This document shows, piece by piece, positions 44,969-54,962 of a DNA stretch of 64,000 bases. Source of the stretch: Streptomyces fulvorobeus (GTDB taxonomy: Bacteria; Actinomycetota; Actinomycetes; Streptomycetales; Streptomycetaceae); the NCBI RefSeq assembly GCF_013167895.1, contig NZ_BLWC01000001.1, positions 5,580,001 to 5,644,000 of the forward strand, written 5' to 3'. Positions within the stretch are counted from its first letter, which is position 1. Each line of letters opens with the position of its first letter. The position numbers were made by a program, and so were the translations under genes. Below the pieces are notes generated by a model. The model was given only the letters and a program-made list of their open reading frames with translations, made no database searches and was not told where the DNA came from.

Positions 44969-45598
44969 ATGGCGCGACGGAGTCCGAACGAGGAACTGCT
45001 CACCCGTGCGCTCACGGAGACGCCCCCGTCCGACGCGCTGAGCGAGCAGATCCTCGACGCGGCACGTGAGCAGTTCATGACGCACGGCGTCCGGCGCACC
45101 ACGGTCGACCGGATCGCCGTACGGGCCAGGGTCTCCCGGCTCACCGTCCTGCGCCGGATCGGCGGCAGGGACGAACTGCTGGCGGCCTGTCTGCTGCGCG
45201 AGTACCGCCGCTTCGTCGTGGACGTGGACGAGGTGGTCTCCGCGCTCCCCACCCGGGAGCAGCGGCTCGTGGAGGGCTTCGTCGCCGTCCTGGAGCACGT
45301 CCGCGCCCACCCGCTCGTCGCCGGACTGCTGCGGACCGAACCGGAAGCCGTGATGCCCCTCCTCACCGCCGAGGACGCGCCGGCCGTGCAGGCGTTGCGG
45401 GGCTATCTGGCGGACCGGCTGCGCCACGCCGACCCCGTGCGGGGAGGACCGGAGACCGATACCGGGCCCGCCGCCGAACTTGCCGTGCGGATCATCGTCT
45501 CCTTCCTGCTCAACCCGGCGGGCTGCTTCGCGACCGACGACGACGAGCAGCTCAGGCTCCTCGCGCGCCGCTGCCTGGTGCCGCTCCTGGCCGGCTGA
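44969..45598 (+). CDS. TetR-family transcriptional regulator
   Basis: A 209-residue regulator. The N-terminal helix-turn-helix is ILDAAREQFMTHGVRRTTVDRIAVRARVSRLTVLRRIGGR (from about residue 27), a variant of the TetR DNA-binding domain. The ligand-binding helical domain follows from about residue 75. ATG 44969 with GGGGGAGGGG upstream is preferred over a TTG/GTG further left. Divergent from the MerR gene and next to the beta-oxidation operon, it may be a fatty-acid-responsive repressor, but this is inferred from position. Confidence 0.9.
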   Translation: MARRSPNEELLTRALTETPPSDALSEQILDAAREQFMTHGVRRTTVDRIAVRARVSRLTVLRRIGGRDELLAACLLREYRRFVVDVDEVVSALPTREQRLVEGFVAVLEHVRAHPLVAGLLRTEPEAVMPLLTAEDAPAVQALRGYLADRLRHADPVRGGPETDTGPAAELAVRIIVSFLLNPAGCFATDDDEQLRLLARRCLVPLLAG

Positions 45599-45708
45599 CG
45601 GACTGGGGGACGGCCCCCGGCACACCGGACCACCCGTGACCGCGTACGGGATCGCCTCCGGACCGGTCACGGGGACCGCGGCGCCCGCCGACCGCGAGGA
45701 GCCCTCGC

Positions 45709-46055
45709 ATGGACAGCGCAGCAGCCGACGCGCCGGGGGACGCCGGTGCCCCCACGCCACCCCCGCCCGGCGGAGTGCTGTGGAGCCTGACCGGTGACAT
45801 CCGTTGTGGCCGGTGCTGCTTCCGCCCCTGACCCGGTCCCGCCGCTTCGTCACCGTGGGGCTCATGCCGCCGGACGCCCGTGCGGCGATCGGGCTTGAGT
45901 GGACCCCGGGCCAGGAGCGGACGCCGCGTCACTTCTGCGGTGTCCTGGGCCTGGTGGAACCCGTGCTGCCGGAGCGGCTGCGCGCCCCGCTGACGCGCCG
46001 GGCCATCGCCCCCTGTCGCACGGGAGTTGACCGGGGTACCTTCCGCACACGCTGA
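45709..46055 (+). pseudogene. Remnant of a DUF2236 (MpaB-type oxygenase) gene with internal deletion
   Basis: ATG 45709 has a strong GAGGAG site and opens PPPGGVLWSLTGDIR, the typical N-terminus of DUF2236 oxygenase-like proteins, but stops at 45831. Overlapping it in another frame is LTRSRRFVTVGLMPPDARAAIGLEWTP then PERLRAPLTRRAIA, which matches the C-terminal part of the same family, ending at 46055. The central 150-200 residues with the heme-type His are missing, so unlike the one-base shifts elsewhere this is a genuine decayed gene. The assignment rests on family patterns I remember, not a search. Confidence 0.55.
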
Positions 46056-46109
46056 TACGAGGGCGGGCGCCGTGGTGCCCGCCCACCGCATCCCGGGAGG
46101 CAGCCGCAG

Positions 46110-47441
46110 ATGACCCCTCGCACCGACCGCGCACTCCGCGGCACCACCCGACCCAGGAGCGGTCGCCTCGGCGCTCTGCGCGGCCTGGCCCTGGCCGCGG
46201 CCGCGCTCGCCGTGCCGTTCGCGACCGTCCCCGCCGAAGCCGCGCACCCCTGGCCCCGGACCGGCTTCGAGACGAGCGGCGGAGCCCGCTGGACCGGCCA
46301 GCCCGAGGAGCAGGAGTTCCTCGCCGCGGTCGACCGGGCGAGCGACCGCGTGGCCGTCGAGCGTATCGGCACGACGGGGCAGGGCCGTCCCCTCCAACTG
46401 GTCCGCATCGGCGCCTCCCGCCCCACGGCCCACACGGTCCTGCTGATCTGCAGTCAGCACGGCGACGAACCCGCCGGACGCGAGGCGTGCCTCTCGACCG
46501 TCCGGGATCTCGCCTCCGCCCGCGACCGGGCGACCACCACCTTCCTCTCCCGTACCCGCGTACTGGTCCTGCCCACGGCCAATCCGGACGGACGGGCGGC
46601 GAACACCCGCGGCAACGCGGACGGTGTCGACGTCAACCGCGACCACATCGCGCTCCGGACCGCCGAGGGCCGTGCCGTGGCCGGGATCGTCCGCGACCGA
46701 CGACCCGACGTGATCTACGACCTGCACGAGTACGGGGCGACCCCGCCGTACTACGACAAGGACCTCTTCGTCCTCTGGCCCCGCAACCTCAACGTCCACG
46801 ACGGGGTGCACGACGCCTCAAGGACGCTGTCCGACCGGTACGTCAGGGCGGCGGCCGAGGAGGCGGGCTACAGCAGCGGCGTCTACGGAATCTGGACCGA
46901 CCCGGCCACCGGGGACCCCGTCAAGCAGACCGCGGGCGACGGGCAGGAGCGCATCCTGCGCAACGCCTCGGGCATCAAGCACGCGGTGGGCCTGCTCATC
47001 GAGTCCCGCGTCGACGCGCTCTCCGCCGCCGAGCAGGCCGACCCGGCACTCAACCACCGGCGCAGGGTCGAGTCGCAGCAGGCGGCGCTCGACGGCCTGT
47101 TCGCCTTCGACGACCAGCGGCGCGGCCGGATCGAGGCGGCCACCACCGCCTCCCGTCTCGCGGGGTACGCCGACCGGGGCCCGGTCCGCCTGGGGGGCGC
47201 GGACAACGACCCGGCCGAGCCGGCGGAGATCCTCCAGGACCCGCCCTGCGGCTACCGGCTCAGCGCCGCCCAGTACGCCGACGTGGGGGACGAGCTGGCC
47301 CTCCACGGGGTCACCTCCCGCCCCGACGGTGACGGAGCGTACGTACCGCTGAGGCAGTCGGCCCGCAGTCTCATCCCGCTCCTCCTCGACGAGCGGGCGA
47401 CCTATCACCTCACAAACGGTCAAGCCGTCACGGCTTGTTGA
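46110..47441 (+). CDS. Secreted M14 zinc carboxypeptidase
   Basis: A 443-residue exported peptidase. The signal peptide is about 1-45. The metal site is SQHGDEPAG (H-x2-E) with the third ligand in YDLHEYG, plus the substrate-binding PTANPDGRAANTRGNADGVDVNRD stretch typical of M14 enzymes. The C-terminal third is less conserved and may be a beta-sandwich domain. It would trim C-terminal residues of peptides outside the cell. The ATG at 46110 follows GGGAGG. A BCCT transporter gene follows 73 nt later. Confidence 0.88.
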   Translation: MTPRTDRALRGTTRPRSGRLGALRGLALAAAALAVPFATVPAEAAHPWPRTGFETSGGARWTGQPEEQEFLAAVDRASDRVAVERIGTTGQGRPLQLVRIGASRPTAHTVLLICSQHGDEPAGREACLSTVRDLASARDRATTTFLSRTRVLVLPTANPDGRAANTRGNADGVDVNRDHIALRTAEGRAVAGIVRDRRPDVIYDLHEYGATPPYYDKDLFVLWPRNLNVHDGVHDASRTLSDRYVRAAAEEAGYSSGVYGIWTDPATGDPVKQTAGDGQERILRNASGIKHAVGLLIESRVDALSAAEQADPALNHRRRVESQQAALDGLFAFDDQRRGRIEAATTASRLAGYADRGPVRLGGADNDPAEPAEILQDPPCGYRLSAAQYADVGDELALHGVTSRPDGDGAYVPLRQSARSLIPLLLDERATYHLTNGQAVTAC

Positions 47442-47514
47442 TCCCGGAAGATGCCCGACCTGTGTGGTACTGCCTACGGAGAGCGATTTTCGGACTCCGT
47501 GAAAGGTGCCATCC

Positions 47515-49295
47515 GTGTCACAGGACGATCAGAGAACGGAGGCGCGGGGGAACTGCCGGTCACGGCCGACCTCCCCGCCGAACCGCGCCACGGCCGGAGT
47601 CCCACGACCGACCGGGTGGTCTTCGGTGTCACAGCGGTGTTCACCCTCGCCTTCGTGGTCTGGGGCGCCACGGCCACCGATTCGCTGGAGAGCGTCTCCA
47701 GCACCCTGCTCAACGGGCTGATCCACAACGGCGGCTGGGCCTTCATGCTCGCGGCCTCCGGCTTCGTCGTCTTCGCCCTGTGGCTAGCGGTCAGCCGGTA
47801 CGGGCGGATCTCCCTCGGACAGGAGGGCGAGAAACCGGAGTTCCGGACCGTCTCCTGGGTCGCGATGATGTTCAGCGCCGGGATGGGCATCGGCCTGATG
47901 TTCTACGGAGTGAGCGAGCCGCTCGCCCACTTCGTGAATCCGCCGCCCGGCACCCGCCCCTTCGACGACGCCGACGCGATGCAGACGGCGATGGCCACCA
48001 CGCTCTTCCACTGGACCCTGCACCCCTGGGCGATCTACGCGGTGGTCGGCCTGGCCATCGCGTACAGCACCTACCGGCGGCGCAGGCGGCAGACGATCAG
48101 CGCGGTCTTCGAGCCGCTCATCGGCGAGCGGCGCGCCCACGGTGCCTGGGGCCGCGTCATCGACATCCTCGCCATCTTCGCCACGCTCTTCGGCTCCGCC
48201 GCCTCGCTGGGGCTCGGCACGCTCCAGATCGGCAGCGGATTCGAGGAACTGGACTGGATGGAGAAGACGGGCACCGGGCTGCTCGTCGCGATCATCGGCG
48301 TGCTGACCGTCGCCTTCGTCGCCTCGGCGGTCTCCGGCGTCGAGCGGGGCATCCAGTGGCTGTCCAACATCAACATGGTGCTCGCGCTGATCCTCGTCCT
48401 CTTCGTCTTCGTCGCCGGTCCCACGATCATCGTGCTCGACCTGCTGCCCACGTCGATCGGCGCCTACCTCGGTGATCTCGCCCAGCTCGCCGGCCGCACC
48501 GAGGCCACCGGCAAGGGGGACGTGGCCGACTGGCTCGCGAGCTGGACGGTCTTCTACTGGGCCTGGTGGATCTCCTGGACGCCCTTCGTCGGCATGTTCA
48601 TCGCCAGGATCAGCCGCGGCCGGACCATCCGCCAGTTCGTGGGCGGAGTGATCCTCGTGCCCAGCACCGTCAGCCTGGTCTGGTTCGCGGTCTTCGGCGG
48701 TTCGGCGATCAGGCTCCAGGAGGCCGGCAGGCTCGGTGACGCCGACACCCCCGAGGCCCAGCTCTTCGGCGTCCTCCAGGAGTTCCCGGTCGCCACGGTG
48801 ATGAGCGTCCTGGTGATGGTCCTGGTCGGGATCTTCTTCGTCTCCGGCGCCGACGCGGCCTCCATCGTGATGGGCACCCTCTCCCAGAAGGGCGTCCTCG
48901 AACCCGCCACCTGGGTCGTGGTCTTCTGGGGCGTCGTGACCGGCGCCGTGGCCGCCATCATGCTGCTCATCGGCAACGGCAAGGGCGACGCGCTCGCCGG
49001 GCTCCAGAACCTCACCATCCTGGTCGCCGCCCCCTTCACCCTCGTCATGGTCGGCATGTGCGTCTCCCTGCTGCGGGACCTGCGGCAGGACCCGCTGATC
49101 GTCCGGCAGGAGTTCGGTGTCGAAGCCGTCGAGTCGGCGGTCATCGAGGGCCACGCCAAGTACGACGGCGACTTCGAGATCCGGATCGGCCCCGGCACCA
49201 GCCAGATCGTCACGGAACGCACGACGAGGACCACCGCGTCCGGCACGGCCGACAGCACCGGCACGGCGGGGACCGGCCCCGAACCCGGCGCCTGA
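47515..49295 (+). CDS. BCCT-family transporter (betaine/carnitine/choline type), possible one-base shift near its start
   Basis: About 593 residues with 12 predicted helices. The BCCT core is evident: MMFSAGMGIGLMFYGVSEPLAHF (helix 3) and the Trp-rich helix-8 substrate region FYWAWWISWTPFVGMFIARISRGR. It takes up compatible solutes by sodium or proton coupling. GTG 47515 (AAGGTG site) encodes a natural N-terminus SQDDQRTEARG that joins the transporter frame only if one G is added to G5 at 47546-47550. Reading without a shift would start at GTG 47499 or further left. The long polar C-terminus may be an osmosensor. Confidence 0.85.
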
Positions 49296-49326
49296 CGCGG
49301 AGGCAGCCCGGCACGCCGCCTCCGCG
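49296..49326. terminator. Bidirectional hairpin between BCCT and D-amino-acid oxidase genes
   Basis: CGCGGAGGC pairs perfectly with GCCTCCGCG around a 13-nt loop, exactly between two convergent stops (49295 and 49332). It can serve both directions. Confidence 0.65.
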
Positions 49327-49331
49327 GTGGT

Positions 49332-50254
49332 TCAGCCCACCAGCCGGGCCGCCTCCCGCGCGCAGCCCCAGGCGACCGTGACCCCGGCGCCCCCGTGCCC
49401 GTAGTTGTGCACGAGGCGCCCGCCGCCCGGCAGCGGCCCGGCCTCGACCCGTACCCCGCCGTCCCGGGCCGGACGCAGACCCACCCGGTGCCCGATGATC
49501 CGGGCGCCGGCGATCTCCGGTCTGACGCGGGCGCAGCGCGCCACGATCTCCTGCGCGGTACGGGGGTCGGGCTCCGTACGCCGGTCGTCGACATCCGCCG
49601 TGCCGCCGAGCACGAGACCGCCCGGCTGCGGGAAGAAGTACGTCGTGGTGCTCGACGCCGGGTCCGCCCGCGTGAACCACTCGTCGATCCCCGGGTTCTC
49701 CACCACGGTCAGCTGACCCCGCACCGGCCGCATCCCGGCGTCCGGAACCAGTTCGCGCGCACCCAGACCGGTGCAGTTCACGACGGCGGGTGCCTCGGCC
49801 GCCGCCTGGCCGAAGCCCGTCACCGTCCGGCGCTCGACCGTGCCCCCGGCCGCCGCCAGGCGCCGCTCCAGCCAGCGCAGGTGCACGGGCATGTCCAGGA
49901 GCGGCAGCGTCACCCGCAGCCCGGCCGCCTCCTCCGCCGCGTCCCCGAGCTGCCGGGCCCACGGCCCGAGCCCCGCGAACCGCTCGCCCCCGTGCACGCC
50001 GGCGACCAGCCGTACACCGGTCTCCCCGGGGCGGCGGCCAGCTCCTCGTACACCCGCAGCGTCGTCAGCGCCCAGTCGCCGACCAGCCCTGCGGGCTCGA
50101 TCCGGTACGGCCACCACAGGGCGCCGGCCACCGCGGACGTCGTCTCCGCCGCCGGTTCGCGCGACCAGACCCGGACCCGGCGGCCGGACTCCGCGAGTAC
50201 CACCGCGGTCGTCAGCCCGATCACCCCGCCGCCCACCACGATCACGTCCGTCAT
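49332..50254 (-). CDS. D-amino-acid oxidase / FAD-dependent oxidoreductase, frameshifted near 50025
   Basis: The start at 50254 encodes the FAD Rossmann motif DVIVVGGGVIGLTTAVVL and ETTSAVAGALWWPY, a DAAO hallmark, until VYEELAAAPG. There the frame slips. The rest (ETGVRLVAGVHGGERFAG, NCTGLGARELV, YFFPQPGGLVLGG, HNYGHGGAGVTVAWG) is in another frame to 49332. One extra G in the coding strand (C4 at 50024-50027) gives 307 residues, a normal DAAO length. It oxidises D-amino acids to imino acids with H2O2. It is transcribed alone. Confidence 0.85.
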
Positions 50255-50385
50255 AGCTCCCCGGCTCCTTCCTGCCGCTCCGGTTCCGACCGTATCCGTG
50301 GGCGGGACACCGGCGGACGCCCCCGCGCTCCGGTCGGGCCGGCCGGACCCTGGCCCTCCCCGACGCCGATTAGGATCGAACCCTG

Positions 50386-52023
50386 ATGACTGCCACTCTC
50401 GTCGCCAAGGATCTCGCCGCCGGACACGGCGACCGCACTCTCTTCGCCGGGCTCGACCTCGTCGTCGCGCCCGGTGACGTGATCGGTCTCGTCGGAGTCA
50501 ACGGTGCCGGTAAATCGTCCCTGCTCCGCCTCCTCGCCGGGCTCGACCGCCCGGAGGAGGGCGAGCTGCGCCTCTCCCCGCCCACCGCCAACGTCGGGCA
50601 CCTCCCGCAGGAGCCCGAGAGGCGCCCCGGGGAGACCGTGCGGGCGTTCCTCGCCCGCCGTACCGGGGTCGCCGAAGCCCAGGAGGCGATGGACACCGCG
50701 ACCCAGGCACTCGTGGACGGAGCGCCGGGCGCGGACGACGCGTACTCCGAGACGCTGGAGCGCTGGCTCTCCCTCGGCGGCGCCGACCTGGACGAGAGGG
50801 CCGAGGAGGTCGCCGCCGATCTCGGCCTGACGATCAGCCTGGACCTCCCGATGACGGCGCTCTCCGGCGGCCAGGCCGCGCGCGCCGGACTCGCCTCGCT
50901 GCTGCTGTCCCGTTACGACATCTTCCTGCTGGACGAACCCACCAACGACCTGGACCTGGACGGACTGGAACGCCTTGAGCGGTACGTGGCCGGTCTGCGC
51001 GTGGGGACCGTCGTCATCAGCCACGACCGCGAGTTCCTGATGCGCACGGTCACCAAGGTCCTGGAGCTGGACCTGGCCCAGCAGGAGATCAACATGTACG
51101 GCGGCGGCTACGCGGCCTATCTGGAGGAGCGCGACCGTGCCAGGCGGCACGCCCGCGAGGAGTTCGACGAGTACGCCGACAAGCGCTCCAGCCTGGAGAA
51201 CCGCGCCCAGACGCAGCGCTCCTGGATGGACAAGGGCGTCAAGAACGCCCGCCGCAAGGCCACCGACAACGACAAGATCGGCCGCAAGTTCCGCAGCGAG
51301 TCGAGTGAGAAGCAGGCCGCGAAGGCCCGCCAGACGCAGCGCATGATCGAGCGCCTCGACGTCGTCGACGAGCCCCGCAAGGAGTGGGAGCTGCGGATGG
51401 AGATCGCCTCCGCCCCGCGCTCCGGCTCGGTCGTCGCCTCCGTCCGCGACGCCGAGGTGGTACGCGGCGACTTCGCGTTCGGCCCGGCCACGCTCCAGAT
51501 CGACTGGGCGGACCGGGTCGCCATCACCGGAGCCAACGGCGCGGGCAAGTCCACCCTGCTCGCCGCTCTGCTCGGCAGGCTCCCGCTCGACTCGGGGCAT
51601 GCCACGCTGGGCTCGGGGGTGGTGGTCGGAGAGGTCGACCAGGCCCGCCAGCTGTTCCACGGTCCGGAGAGTCTGCTCGACGCGTTCTGCGCGGCCGTTC
51701 CCGACACCGAGCCGGCCGAAGTACGCACGCTGCTGGCCAAGTTCGGCCTCCGCGCCGACCACGTGACCCGCCCCGCGACGACGCTCTCCCCGGGCGAGCG
51801 CACCCGCGCGGCACTCGCCCTGCTCCAGGGCAGGGGCGTCAACCTCCTGGTCCTGGACGAGCCGACGAACCACCTGGACCTGCCGGCGATCGAGCAGCTG
51901 GAGTCGGCACTGGACTCCTACACGGGCACGCTGCTGCTGGTCACGCACGACCGCCGGATGCTGGAGTCGGTCCGCACGACGCGCCGCCTGGAAGTGGCCG
52001 ACGGCAAGGTGACGGAGATCTGA
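50386..52023 (+). CDS. ABC-F family ATPase
   Basis: A 545-residue soluble protein with two ABC cassettes and no membrane part. Cassette 1: GVNGAGKSS, LSGGQAARAGLASLLL, IFLLDEPTNDLDLDG. Linker (about 245-320) is highly charged. Cassette 2: GANGAGKSTLLAALLG, LSPGERTRAALALLQ, LLVLDEPTNHLDLPA. ABC-F proteins act on the ribosome, either as antibiotic-resistance or translation factors. Length and linker resemble actinobacterial members; resistance cannot be concluded. ATG 50386 is used. Confidence 0.9.
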   Translation: MTATLVAKDLAAGHGDRTLFAGLDLVVAPGDVIGLVGVNGAGKSSLLRLLAGLDRPEEGELRLSPPTANVGHLPQEPERRPGETVRAFLARRTGVAEAQEAMDTATQALVDGAPGADDAYSETLERWLSLGGADLDERAEEVAADLGLTISLDLPMTALSGGQAARAGLASLLLSRYDIFLLDEPTNDLDLDGLERLERYVAGLRVGTVVISHDREFLMRTVTKVLELDLAQQEINMYGGGYAAYLEERDRARRHAREEFDEYADKRSSLENRAQTQRSWMDKGVKNARRKATDNDKIGRKFRSESSEKQAAKARQTQRMIERLDVVDEPRKEWELRMEIASAPRSGSVVASVRDAEVVRGDFAFGPATLQIDWADRVAITGANGAGKSTLLAALLGRLPLDSGHATLGSGVVVGEVDQARQLFHGPESLLDAFCAAVPDTEPAEVRTLLAKFGLRADHVTRPATTLSPGERTRAALALLQGRGVNLLVLDEPTNHLDLPAIEQLESALDSYTGTLLLVTHDRRMLESVRTTRRLEVADGKVTEI

Positions 52024-52032
52024 CCTGACAGG

Positions 52033-52066
52033 CTGGTCGTCGAGCCCGTCCGGAGATCGAGGACCA
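52033..52066. repeat. Dispersed Streptomyces intergenic element (GAGCCCGTCCGG...GAGGACC)
   Basis: GAGCCCGTCCGGAGATCGAG, followed by GACC, closely matches the short element (AGCCCGTCCGGC-n-TTGAGGAC) that I remember as recurring in many intergenic regions of Streptomyces chromosomes. Here it sits right after the ABC-F stop, its usual setting. No second copy was noticed in this window. Its function is unknown. Confidence 0.5.
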
Positions 52067-52166
52067 AGGACGAAGGGGAGGGGGAGCGGCTCGGCAGGGG
52101 GCGGAAAGGGACGGGACGGGGGCGGCAAGCCCCACGCGGCGGCAACCGCCCCACCCCGCCCACCCG

Positions 52167-54614
52167 CTACCGCTTCCCGCCGCCCCGCCCCGGGTCCGCC
52201 AGACCCGCCCGCCGCAACGCGTCCGCCATCGCACTGTTCCCCGGCGCCTGAGCGGGGCCCTGCGCACCACCACCGCGCCGGTCACGCCCCTGGCCGCCCT
52301 GGCCGCTCTGACCACCGCGCCCACCGCGCTCGCCACCCTGGCGCGGCCTGGGCGGCCGCTCACCCTGAACGCCCCGGCCACCCCGCTCCCGGCCGCCGTC
52401 CCGCCCCGGCTGCTCCGTCTTCCCGGCCGGCGCCGCCTCGTCGTCCAGCCGTAGCGTCAGCGAGATCCGCTTGCGCGGAATGTCGACGTCCATGACCTTG
52501 ACCTTCACGACGTCGCCCGGCTTCACGACGTCCCGCGGGTCCTTCACGAAGGTCCGGGACATCGCGGAGACGTGCACCAGACCGTCCTGGTGCACACCGA
52601 CGTCCACGAACGCCCCGAACGCCGCCACGTTCGTGACGACGCCCTCGAGCACCATCCCGGATGCCAGATCGCCGATCTTCTCGACGCCGTCCTTGAAGGT
52701 GGCCGTCCTGAACGCCGGACGCGGGTCGCGGCCCGGCTTCTCCAGCTCCTTCAGGATGTCGGTGACCGTGGGCAGACCGAACTTCTCGTTCACGAAGTCG
52801 TCCGCCCGCAGGGTGCGCAGCACGTCCGCGTTGCCGATCAGCGTCGCCACCCCGCTGCCGACCGTCTTCACCATCGCCCGCACCACCGGGTACGCCTCGG
52901 GGTGCACACTCGACGCGTCCAGCGGGTCGTCCCCGTCCCGGATGCGCAGGAAGCCCGCGCACTGCTCGTACGCCTTCGGACCCAGCCGTGCCACGTCCTT
53001 GAGCGCCCGCCGCGAACGGAACGGACCATGGGTGTCGCGGTGCGCGACGATGTTCTCGGCGAGGCCCGAGCCGATGCCGGAGACCCGTGAGAGCAGCGGC
53101 GCGGAGGCGGTGTTGACGTCGACGCCGACCCCGTTCACACAGTCCTCGACGACGGCGTCCAGGGAGCGCGACAGCTTCACCTCGGACAGGTCGTGCTGGT
53201 ACTGGCCGACCCCGATCGACTTGGGGTCGATCTTCACCAGCTCGGCCAGCGGGTCCTGGAGGCGCCGCGCGATGGAGACCGCGCCGCGCAAGGAGACGTC
53301 CATGTCCGGCAGTTCCTGCGAGGCGAAGGCGGACGCCGAGTACACCGAGGCGCCGGCCTCCGACACCATCACCTTGGTGAGCTTCAACTCAGGGTGTCTC
53401 TCGCACAGTTCACCGGCGAGCTTATCGGTCTCGCGGGACGCCGTGCCGTTGCCGATCGCGATCAGGTCGACGGAGTGTTCCTTCGCCAGCCGTTCCAGCC
53501 GGGCCAGCGACTCGTCCCACCGGTTGGCGGGAACATGCGGGTGGATGACGTCGGTCGCCACCACCTTGCCGGTCGCGTCGACGACGGCGACCTTGACGCC
53601 CGTACGGAATCCGGGGTCGAGCCCCAGCGTCGCGCGTGTGCCGGCCGGTGCGGCGAGCAGCAGATCGCGGAGGTTCGACGCGAAGACGCGTACCGCCTCG
53701 TCCTCCGCCGCCGTACGCAGCCGCATCCGCAGGTCGATCCCGAGGTGGACCAGGATTCTGGTGCGCCAGGCCCAGCGGACGGTGTCGCCGAGCCACTTGT
53801 CGCCCGGGCGTCCCCGGTCGTTGACTCCGAAGCGCCGGGCGATCATGTTCTCGTACGCCGAGGGGCCCGGACGCTCCGCCGCCTCCGGCTCCTCGGGCTC
53901 CAGGACGAGGTCGAGCACGTCCTCCTTCTCGCCCCGCAGCATGGCCAGCACCCGATGCGAGGGCAGCGCGGTGAACGGCTCCGCGAAGTCGAAGTAGTCG
54001 GCGAACTTCGCCCCGGCCTCCTCCTTGCCCTCCCGCACCCTCGCCGTGAGCCGTCCGCGCGACCACATGCGCTCGCGCAGCTCACCGGTCAGGTCCGCGT
54101 CCTCCGAGAACCGTTCGGCGAGGATCGCGCGGGCGCCGTCCAGCGCCGCCGCCGCGTCCGCCACGCCCCTGTCCTGGTCGGCGAAGGCCGCGGCGGCCAC
54201 CAGCGGATCGACGGACGGGTCCCCGAGCAGCCCGTCCGCCAGCGGGCCGAGCCCCGCCTCACGGGCGATCTGCGCCTTGGTCCGGCGCTTCGGCTTGAAC
54301 GGGAGGTAGATGTCCTCCAGCCGCGCCTTGGTGTCGGCGGCCCGGATCCGCGCCTCCAGCGCCTCGTCGAGCCTGCCCTGCTCGCGTACGGATTCCAGGA
54401 TCGCCGCGCGACGGTCCTCCAGCTCCCGCAGGTAGCGCAACCGCTCCTCGAGCGCGCGCAGCTGCGCGTCGTCGAGCATCTCGGTCGCTTCCTTGCGGTA
54501 GCGCGCGATGAACGGCACGGTCGACCCGCCGTCGAGCAGCTCGACGGCCGACCTCACCTGACGCTCACGTACGCCGAGCTCCTCGGCGATCCTGCCTTCG
54601 ATGGACGTCGTCAC
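52167..54614 (-). CDS. tex: Tex-family S1 RNA-binding protein
   Basis: An 815-residue transcription-associated protein. The N-terminal helical part contains LLDGGSTVPFIARYRKEATEML. The YqgF-like domain has LGLDPGFRTGVKVAVVDATGKV; helix-hairpin-helix motifs (VSGIGSGLAENIV; LGPKAYEQCAGFLRI) follow; and the S1 domain (GMVLEGVVTNVAAFGAFVDVGVHQDGLVH) lies near residue 640. The C-terminal 90 residues are an Arg/Gly/Gln-rich extension not found in shorter Tex proteins, probably RNA-binding. GTG 54614 has only a weak ribosome site. It is transcribed alone. Confidence 0.95.
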   Translation of the reverse strand: MTTSIEGRIAEELGVRERQVRSAVELLDGGSTVPFIARYRKEATEMLDDAQLRALEERLRYLRELEDRRAAILESVREQGRLDEALEARIRAADTKARLEDIYLPFKPKRRTKAQIAREAGLGPLADGLLGDPSVDPLVAAAAFADQDRGVADAAAALDGARAILAERFSEDADLTGELRERMWSRGRLTARVREGKEEAGAKFADYFDFAEPFTALPSHRVLAMLRGEKEDVLDLVLEPEEPEAAERPGPSAYENMIARRFGVNDRGRPGDKWLGDTVRWAWRTRILVHLGIDLRMRLRTAAEDEAVRVFASNLRDLLLAAPAGTRATLGLDPGFRTGVKVAVVDATGKVVATDVIHPHVPANRWDESLARLERLAKEHSVDLIAIGNGTASRETDKLAGELCERHPELKLTKVMVSEAGASVYSASAFASQELPDMDVSLRGAVSIARRLQDPLAELVKIDPKSIGVGQYQHDLSEVKLSRSLDAVVEDCVNGVGVDVNTASAPLLSRVSGIGSGLAENIVAHRDTHGPFRSRRALKDVARLGPKAYEQCAGFLRIRDGDDPLDASSVHPEAYPVVRAMVKTVGSGVATLIGNADVLRTLRADDFVNEKFGLPTVTDILKELEKPGRDPRPAFRTATFKDGVEKIGDLASGMVLEGVVTNVAAFGAFVDVGVHQDGLVHVSAMSRTFVKDPRDVVKPGDVVKVKVMDVDIPRKRISLTLRLDDEAAPAGKTEQPGRDGGRERGGRGVQGERPPRPRQGGERGGRGGQSGQGGQGRDRRGGGAQGPAQAPGNSAMADALRRAGLADPGRGGGKR

Positions 54615-54766
54615 GGTTTTCCCGACTCGCCTTCTGGTACCGGCTGTGCTGGCCGGGTCCCACGCAGTGGTCCCCGGCGGGGGTGATCCCCTGAGCCTGC
54701 ATTGTGCCGGGTGGCCGGGTGCCCTGTCGCGCGCCCTCGTCGGATGCCGTGCGGCGGGCCGTTCGC

Positions 54767-54895
54767 TCAGGCGCGACGGGTACGGCCGCCGCGGGAGGCG
54801 CCGCCGAAGACCTTGGCCACCAGCCGGAAGGGGAGCGTCACCACGGTGGCGACGGCGGAGCCGATGGTGCGGAAGAGGTCTGCGATCGTGCGCAT
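54767..54895 (-). CDS. LPFR-motif small protein, 42 residues
   Basis: ATG 54893-54895 has AAGGAG six nt upstream. The product begins MRTIADLFRTIGSAVATV, carries the motif TLPFRLVAKVFGGAS and ends RGGRTRRA at TGA 54767. It matches a class of tiny actinobacterial proteins named for their LPFR motif; their function is unknown, and the amphipathic sequence suggests membrane association. The gene lies alone between tex and the SCO6745-like gene. Confidence 0.8.
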   Translation of the reverse strand: MRTIADLFRTIGSAVATVVTLPFRLVAKVFGGASRGGRTRRA

Positions 54896-54962
54896 GATGT
54901 TCTCCTTCGTCGCGGTTGTGTGCTCTGCGCCTGACCCCGACCCCAGCCTCTAAACGTTCCGC

